From Bacteroidota bacterium (lineage in GTDB: Bacteria; Bacteroidota; Bacteroidia; Flavobacteriales_F; PHOS-HE28): a DNA stretch of 10,936 nucleotides. The position numbers were made by a program, and so were the translations under genes. The notes beneath the pieces were generated by a model. It was not told where the DNA came from. It worked only from the letters and a program-made list of their open reading frames with translations, and made no database searches. Positions 7,313 through 10,936 of the stretch are shown piece by piece (position 1 is the first letter of the stretch; every line of letters starts with the position of its first letter). The stretch spans positions 1 through 10,936 of the forward strand of contig CAUJFM010000081.1 in NCBI GenBank assembly GCA_963169595.1, written 5' to 3'.

Positions 7313-7993
7313 ATGACAGCGGCGGTGTTCGAGGCCCGATGGAATCGCATCCTGCGTTCCCGGGAACAGGGCTATGAAGAACTGACGGATTTTCTGGGCC
7401 GGCATGCCAGCCTGGGCCCGCTGGTGCGCTGTGGCCTGTTGCGCAGGCGGGAGGAGAACGCCGAGTTCCAGCGCTACCATGGCTTCGTGCCCACGGCGCA
7501 GGGCGAGGAGTTCCTGCTGTACATCCCCGACAAGGAGCTGATCCTGGTGCGGCCGGAGAAGAGCGCCGCGCTCTACCTCACCCTGCAGGCCGATCCCGCG
7601 CCCAAGGCCGTGTTCAAGGAGACCTACGCCGAACCCACCGGTCCCCAGTTCGAGGCGATGCGTGAGATGCGTCGCAATGCAGGTCGGGATGTGTGGCGGG
7701 TGCAGCGCGCCGAGCAGTTGGAGAAGTTCCTGCTGCAGGGCTACATGGATATCCGTTCGTTCACCAAGCGCACCGGCACAGGTGAAGGGGCCCTGTTGCG
7801 CACCAACCTCTGCCGCCCACGCACGGAGCGTGCGCACGATCGTGCCCTGCACCTGGAACTGACCGAAGAGGGCGAACGGTTCCTCCACATCGCCGATCCA
7901 TGGGAGCTGCTGCTCATCCGTCCCGGCATGGAGCTGCCCCTCTACGCCGTGTGCGAGCCGGAGAAGGCGGAGTATTGGTGCAACTTGCCCTGA
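7313..7993 (+). CDS. Unknown protein with a tandem-duplicated domain
   Basis: 226 residues, not recognised. There is no signal peptide or membrane segment, so it is probably cytoplasmic. The protein is two copies of one unit. Residues 20-93 align with 143-216 at a constant offset of 123 without a gap: 19 identities in 74 positions by eye, 12 of them within 61-88 against 184-211. The shared core is T-x-x-G-E-x-F-L, then E-L-x-L-x-R-P, then L-Y. Each unit seems to open with a helical stretch beginning G-Y (20-21 and 143-144), followed by a charged loop and two or three beta-like strands. The phrase LTEEGERFL at 183-191 resembles winged-helix proteins, but DNA binding is only a guess. The linker about 94-142 is rich in Arg, Glu and Met. 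ATG 7313 follows a promoter-like box by 4 nt. The next gene starts 24 nt after its stop. Confidence 0.75.
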   Translation: MTAAVFEARWNRILRSREQGYEELTDFLGRHASLGPLVRCGLLRRREENAEFQRYHGFVPTAQGEEFLLYIPDKELILVRPEKSAALYLTLQADPAPKAVFKETYAEPTGPQFEAMREMRRNAGRDVWRVQRAEQLEKFLLQGYMDIRSFTKRTGTGEGALLRTNLCRPRTERAHDRALHLELTEEGERFLHIADPWELLLIRPGMELPLYAVCEPEKAEYWCNLP

Positions 7994-8005
7994 CCGATTA
8001 AGGGC

Positions 8006-8013
8006 GAACTTTG
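8006..8013 (+). promoter_or_regulatory. Possible -7 box with near-leaderless spacing
   Basis: GAACTTTG keeps the TTTG half of TAnnTTTG and ends 4 nt before the ATG at 8018. GACCTTGG at 7301-7308 stands at the same 4-nt distance from the ATG at 7313. If functional, transcripts would start at or beside the start codon. Confidence 0.3.
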
Positions 8014-8017
8014 GGCC

Positions 8018-8893
8018 ATGAACGTGGTCCGTGTGATCCTCGCGAGCGTCCTGCTGGGCGCGGTGTTGAACGGGCAAGCCCAGATCCCTTTCGATCTGGC
8101 CAAACCCGCGCGGACCTACCGCCTGCCGCCTGAACTGCTGGAGGTGAGCGCCCTCACCGATGTGGATGACCTGACGCTGGCCTGCCTGCACGACGAGGCG
8201 GCCATGCTCTACCTGTTCGATCTGCGGCAAGGTGTCATCGCACGGCGTTTCTCCTTTGGACATCCCGGCGACATGGAAGGCCTCACCCGCGTGGGCGATC
8301 AGTATTTCGCATTGCGCAGCGATGGCCTGGTCTATCGCCTATCCCTGAAGGACGATGCCGTGCAGTTGCTCGACACCTTCCGCCTCGCGCTCAGCAACCG
8401 CAACATCGAGGGCCTCGGGTACGACGAGCGCTTCGACCGGGTGCTGGTCTCACCGAAGGACATTCCCAAGGGCTCGCCGGAACTGCGTGATGTGCGGGTG
8501 ATCCATGCCTTCGATGCGCGCACGGGCGAGGTGCTCCCGGAACCGGTGCTGACGCTGTCCATCAATACGCTGATCGACCAGGCACGCGCCAAGGGCCTCA
8601 CCGTTCCCATGCGCACCACGGACAACGGCCGTGAGGTGCCCGCGCTCAAGCTCCGCTTTAGTTCCGTGGCGGTGGACTCCCGCTCGGACCTCATCTATCT
8701 GCTCAGCGCGGTGGACCGCATGGTGTTGGTGGTGGACCGGCAGGGGGACCTGGTGTACCTGGAGCAGTTGGATGCCCGTGCCCACCCCAAGCCCGAAGGC
8801 ATCACCTTCCTGCCCGCTGGCGACCTGTTGATCTCGAATGAGGGCAAGGGCACGGCACCGTCCATCGTCCGGTTCTCGCGTACCTCCAAGTAG
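8018..8893 (+). CDS. Secreted SdiA-regulated-like beta-propeller protein
   Basis: Exported protein of 291 residues with signal peptide 1-21 (MNVVRVILASVLLGAVLNGQA) and a body that fits the SdiA-regulated family, a propeller fold. Family-like features are the recurring E-G-L/I turns: DMEGL at 85-89, NIEGLGYD at 129-136 and KPEGITF at 258-264. The start LPPELLEVSALTDVDD (36-51) and the end LISNEGKGTAPSIVRF (270-285) are also typical. Proteins of this family resemble phytase and strictosidine-synthase-like propellers, but their substrate is generally unknown. The location is periplasmic or secreted; no lipobox or T9SS tail is present. It lies 24 nt after the duplicated-domain gene on the same strand and converges on the DUF1905 gene with a 9-bp gap. 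Confidence 0.82.
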   Translation: MNVVRVILASVLLGAVLNGQAQIPFDLAKPARTYRLPPELLEVSALTDVDDLTLACLHDEAAMLYLFDLRQGVIARRFSFGHPGDMEGLTRVGDQYFALRSDGLVYRLSLKDDAVQLLDTFRLALSNRNIEGLGYDERFDRVLVSPKDIPKGSPELRDVRVIHAFDARTGEVLPEPVLTLSINTLIDQARAKGLTVPMRTTDNGREVPALKLRFSSVAVDSRSDLIYLLSAVDRMVLVVDRQGDLVYLEQLDARAHPKPEGITFLPAGDLLISNEGKGTAPSIVRFSRTSK

Positions 8894-8902
8894 CGCGGTC
8901 CT

Positions 8903-9421
8903 TCACGCGTCGTCCTTTCGGCGGCCTTTCCCCACTTGGAAGTAGCCAACCTCGAAGCGGCGGAGCAGCTCGGCCACCCGCTTGGCCTGCGTGGCCTCGG
9001 TCTTCGCGCTGCCCACCCAGTAGCACATGTTGCGTTTCATGCCGGGCGTGAGCTTGTCCCACGCGGCCTTCATTTCGGGCAGGAAGTCGAGGGTTTCGGC
9101 CAATGCCTCTGGCAATTCCAGTTCATCGGGTGATGGGTGCTTCCAGAACTCCACCTGCACCGGGTCGCCCACGCGCTTCAGCTTGGCCGCCCTGCGGATG
9201 TCGCCGCCCAGGATGATGATGTGCACCCCGCTCTTCTGCGGCATCAACGCGCGGTCCACCGCTACGCCGTTCACCGTGCCCAGCACCCGCAGGCGTCCCT
9301 TGGTGCCGAACTCCTGCTCCACGTCGATGGGCACCTCCACGTACATGAAGGCCATCTGTGCGTTCATCTTCTCCAGCGGAGCGGTGAAGCGGTAGGTCTT
9401 GGCAGCGGTTTTCTTGGCCAT
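8903..9421 (-). CDS. DUF1905 / YdeI-OmdA-like protein
   Basis: 172 residues, with an N-terminal DUF1905 domain (about 9-95) and a C-terminal YdeI/OmpD-associated-type helical region (about 102-163). Supporting stretches are YRFTAPLEKMN at 10-20, GTVNGVAVDRALMPQKSG at 48-65 and LPEALAETLDFLPEMKAAWD at 103-122, followed by LTPGMKRNMCYWVGSAKTEA at 124-143, the usual end of this domain. The tail (164-172) is basic. The biochemical function of the family is not established; OmdA-type proteins have been linked to bacteriocin protection in enterobacteria. ATG 9421 is chosen; an in-frame GTG two codons upstream (9427) is possible. The SUI1 gene stops 44 nt upstream on the same strand, so co-transcription is likely, and that gap holds palindromic repeat copy B. 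Confidence 0.84.
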   Translation of the reverse strand: MAKKTAAKTYRFTAPLEKMNAQMAFMYVEVPIDVEQEFGTKGRLRVLGTVNGVAVDRALMPQKSGVHIIILGGDIRRAAKLKRVGDPVQVEFWKHPSPDELELPEALAETLDFLPEMKAAWDKLTPGMKRNMCYWVGSAKTEATQAKRVAELLRRFEVGYFQVGKGRRKDDA

Positions 9422-9428
9422 GGTCACG

Positions 9429-9455
9429 GGTCGACCCGGTGGGTCGACGGTACGG
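9429..9455 (-). repeat. Dispersed palindromic repeat, copy B (between SUI1 and DUF1905 genes)
   Basis: Reverse-complement counterpart of the element in the E1 gene, matching 26 of 27 positions. Core 9430-9448 is an 8-bp perfect inverted repeat around GGT. It ends 7 nt before the DUF1905 start codon at 9421, so in an SUI1-DUF1905 transcript it would fold over the ribosome-binding region of the second gene. That could influence its translation (inference). Confidence 0.7.
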
Positions 9456-9465
9456 ATGCAGAGAT

Positions 9466-9801
9466 CTAGCCCCCCGCCTTCTTCGCCTTGTATCCCTTCT
9501 CAGTGAGGTAGGCCATCACCTTGTCGCGGTGGTCGCCCTGGAGCAGGATCACGCCGTCCTTGGTGTTGCCGCCCACACCGCACTTGCTCTTCAGCGCGCG
9601 GCCCAGGTCCTCCAGGTCGGCGGGCTTGCCCACGAAGCCCACGATGCGCGTCACCTCCTTGTTGCCCTTCAGGCGGTCCAGGTGGATGCGGAGGTCCTGC
9701 TGCTGCGGGGGCAGGGTGGCGGGCTCCCGTTCGGTGCTCAGGCCTTTGTTGGTGCTGTACACAAGGCCACCGAGGTCGGAGAGGGTGGGGCGCTTCTTCA
9801 T
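9466..9801 (-). CDS. SUI1/YciH-type translation initiation factor (eIF1-like)
   Basis: 111-residue bacterial homologue of eIF1 (SUI1 domain). The diagnostic block is KSKCGVGGNTKDGVILLQGD at 71-90 followed by HRDKVMAYLTEKGY at 91-104. The N-terminal 30 residues, with GGLVYSTN at 11-18, are the usual YciH-type extension. In archaea and eukaryotes the family controls start-codon selection on the small ribosomal subunit; in bacteria the role is poorly defined, so a ribosome-associated function is inferred from the family only. ATG 9801 (MKKRP) is chosen over an ATG at 9864 because the 21 extra residues fall in repeat DNA and are not family-like. It lies first of a probable two-gene unit with the DUF1905 gene. 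Confidence 0.9.
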   Translation of the reverse strand: MKKRPTLSDLGGLVYSTNKGLSTEREPATLPPQQQDLRIHLDRLKGNKEVTRIVGFVGKPADLEDLGRALKSKCGVGGNTKDGVILLQGDHRDKVMAYLTEKGYKAKKAGG

Positions 9802-9842
9802 GCTTCGTCCGCCGGAGTTTAAGCGGAGGCGGGGTACAAAGT

Positions 9843-9911
9843 TCACCGCAAAGACGCAAAGCACGCCAAGGGAGCGTATTCAACTTTGCGCTCTTCGCGT
9901 CTTGGCGGTGA
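9843..9911. repeat. Long imperfect inverted repeat of CGCAAAG type
   Basis: The arms at 9843-9870 and 9884-9911 pair at 23 of 28 positions around a 13-nt centre. The outer block TCACCGC/GCGGTGA is perfect, followed by AAGACGC/GCGTCTT. The unit CCGCAAAGACGCAAAG is of a kind often seen as intergenic repeats in environmental bacteria (recollection, not checked). It lies between the SDR stop (10003) and the SUI1 start (9801), both minus-strand genes, so it could end the SDR transcript; a T-run is lacking. Confidence 0.7.
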
Positions 9912-10002
9912 GTTCTCCTACTTCCACCATGTGATCAACGGCTGCGTTCGCTTCAGCCCGGGGTGGCGCGCGTCCTCCGAAGATGGCGTGCCGGACCCTC
10001 GC

Positions 10003-10752
10003 TCAGCGCGTCAGGTACCCGCCATCCACCGCGTAGTAGGCCCCGGTCACGAAGCTGGCCTTGTCGCTGGCCAGCCAGAGGACCAGTTCGGCCACCTCCT
10101 CCGGGCGACCCAGCCTGCCGATGGGATGGAGCGCTGCGATGCCGGCCATCTGCTCCTCGGAGAGGTTCTTGTCCAGCAGCGGCGTTCTGATGAAGCCCGG
10201 TCCCACGCTGTTCACACGGATGCCCTGGGTGGCGTACTCCATGGCGGCGTTCTTGGTGAGGCCTACCACGCCATGTTTGGCGGCCACGTAGGCGCTGCTG
10301 TAGGCAAATCCCACCTGCCCCAGGATGGAGGCGATGTTCATGATGCTGCCGCCACCGCTCTTCAGCATGGCCGGGATCTGGTAGCGCATGCCGTAGAACA
10401 CGCCGTTCAGGTTCACCGCGATCACCTTCTCCCAACCGTCCAGCGGGTATTCCCCCGTGGGCGCGGCCGGACCGCCGATGCCCGCGTTGTTCACCGCCAC
10501 GTCCAAGCGCCCGAAGGCCTTCATCGCAGCGGCCACAGCGGCCTCGCATTCCGCCGCCACGGACACATCGTTCCGCACGGTGACGGCCTCGCTTCCGGCT
10601 GCCTTCACCGCGCCCGCCACGCGTTCGCAACCGGCCATGTCCACATCCGCGAGCACCAGCCTGGCACCATGCTTCGCGAAGAGCAGTGCCACCGCCTCCC
10701 CGATGCCGGAGCCCGCCCCGGTCACCAGGACCACCTTGTTCTTCAGGTCCAT
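10003..10752 (-). CDS. Classical short-chain dehydrogenase/reductase (SDR)
   Basis: 249-residue NAD(P)-dependent oxidoreductase with a complete classical SDR set: cofactor loop TGAGSGIG at 11-18, NNAG at 88-91, Asn114, catalytic Ser142 and the Y-x-x-x-K pair Tyr155/Lys159. After the active site comes NSVGPGFIRTPL at 181-192 and a C-terminal FVTGAYYAVDGGY at 234-246. Asp36 at the end of the second strand (LVLADVD) favours NAD(H) over NADP(H). The fold matches cytoplasmic glucose-1-dehydrogenase/FabG-like enzymes. The substrate cannot be told from sequence, and no pathway partner is in the window. It is divergent from the DegT-type aminotransferase with 107 bp between the starts. A box TAGTCTTG lies 17 nt upstream of the ATG. 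Confidence 0.93.
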   Translation of the reverse strand: MDLKNKVVLVTGAGSGIGEAVALLFAKHGARLVLADVDMAGCERVAGAVKAAGSEAVTVRNDVSVAAECEAAVAAAMKAFGRLDVAVNNAGIGGPAAPTGEYPLDGWEKVIAVNLNGVFYGMRYQIPAMLKSGGGSIMNIASILGQVGFAYSSAYVAAKHGVVGLTKNAAMEYATQGIRVNSVGPGFIRTPLLDKNLSEEQMAGIAALHPIGRLGRPEEVAELVLWLASDKASFVTGAYYAVDGGYLTR

Positions 10753-10769
10753 GATCGTGTGTTGTTCCG

Positions 10770-10777
10770 CAAGACTA
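10770..10777 (-). promoter_or_regulatory. Possible -7 box for the SDR gene
   Basis: Minus-strand TAGTCTTG has one mismatch to TAnnTTTG and ends 17 nt before the ATG at 10752, the same spacing as the E1 box. Confidence 0.4.
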
Positions 10778-10831
10778 CTCCCAGGGCAATGCCGCGGCCA
10801 TGAGCTTGGTCAGCCTGCGGCGGATGCCTGC

Positions 10832-10839
10832 TAACTTCG
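10832..10839 (+). promoter_or_regulatory. Possible -7 box for the DegT-type aminotransferase gene
   Basis: TAACTTCG has one mismatch to TAnnTTTG and ends 20 nt before the ATG at 10860. It lies in the divergent region shared with the SDR gene. Confidence 0.4.
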
Positions 10840-10859
10840 CGGCCACAATACACTGGACC

Positions 10860-10936
10860 ATGCCCGGCACGGAACTTTTCGGAGAAGAGGAGAAGAAGGA
10901 AGTGATGGACGTCCTGAACACCGGCGTCCTGTTCCG
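10860..10936 (+). CDS. DegT/DnrJ/EryC1/StrS-family aminotransferase, N-terminal fragment
   Basis: Only the first 25 codons and part of the next lie in the window; the gene runs off the right edge. The peptide begins MPGTELFGEEEKKEV and continues with MDVLNTGVLF. This M-P-G-x-E-x-x-G-E-E-E opening and the V-L-x-T-G-x-L-F ending are characteristic of the N-terminus of PLP-dependent DegT-family sugar or related aminotransferases. The catalytic lysine region is not visible, so activity and substrate cannot be judged. A promoter-like box stands 20 nt upstream. Confidence 0.7.
   Translation, partial: MPGTELFGEEEKKEVMDVLNTGVLF

Noticed and set aside
7205..8263. 352-codon minus-strand reading frame across 7205-8263
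   Set aside because: It spans two convincing plus-strand genes and the gap between them, has low-information Gln/His/Gly-rich composition, and has no domain I recognise.
9886..10803. 305-codon plus-strand reading frame opposite the SDR gene
   Set aside because: The minus strand has every catalytic residue of a classical SDR; the plus frame is an Arg/His/Gly-rich shadow.

Overview
The window reads as a chromosomal segment of a GC-rich member of the Bacteroidota, most likely a Flavobacteriales-type lineage. Three things point there: a single-chain 2-oxo acid dehydrogenase E1 with fused alpha and beta parts, a secreted lamin-tail protein ending in a type IX secretion-like C-terminal domain, and short upstream boxes resembling the Bacteroidota -7 element TAnnTTTG in front of many genes. 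The phylum is fairly secure; anything finer is inference.

Layout. 66-2114 (+) is the fused E1 dehydrogenase. After a 267-bp convergent gap, two minus-strand genes follow: a lipoprotein-type di-haem cytochrome c peroxidase (2382-3458) and, upstream of it, a MgtC/SapB-DUF4010 membrane protein (3531-4841). Divergent from the latter is an NRAMP-superfamily transporter (4990-6240) whose two metal-site motifs are changed. Then on the plus strand come a secreted lamin-tail protein (6285-7133), an unrecognised protein made of two tandem copies of one domain (7313-7993) and a secreted SdiA-regulated-like beta-propeller (8018-8893). On the minus strand are a DUF1905/YdeI-like protein (8903-9421), a SUI1/YciH-type translation factor (9466-9801) and a classical SDR oxidoreductase (10003-10752). 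The window ends in the first 25 codons of a DegT/DnrJ/EryC1/StrS aminotransferase (from 10860, +).

Most genes are housekeeping or generic accessory genes with no obvious shared pathway. The pair most likely to work together is the divergent MgtC-like protein and altered NRAMP transporter, which may form a small divalent-cation (perhaps Mg2+) locus. No CRISPR array, transposase, phage gene, tRNA or rRNA was seen.

The less ordinary signals are: a dispersed 27-bp palindromic repeat present twice in opposite orientation, once inside the interdomain linker of the E1 gene and once just upstream of the DUF1905 gene; a long imperfect inverted repeat at 9843-9911; the gap-free internal duplication in the 226-residue unknown protein; and the recurring promoter-like box. 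No clear-cut undescribed multi-gene defence or mobile system is visible.
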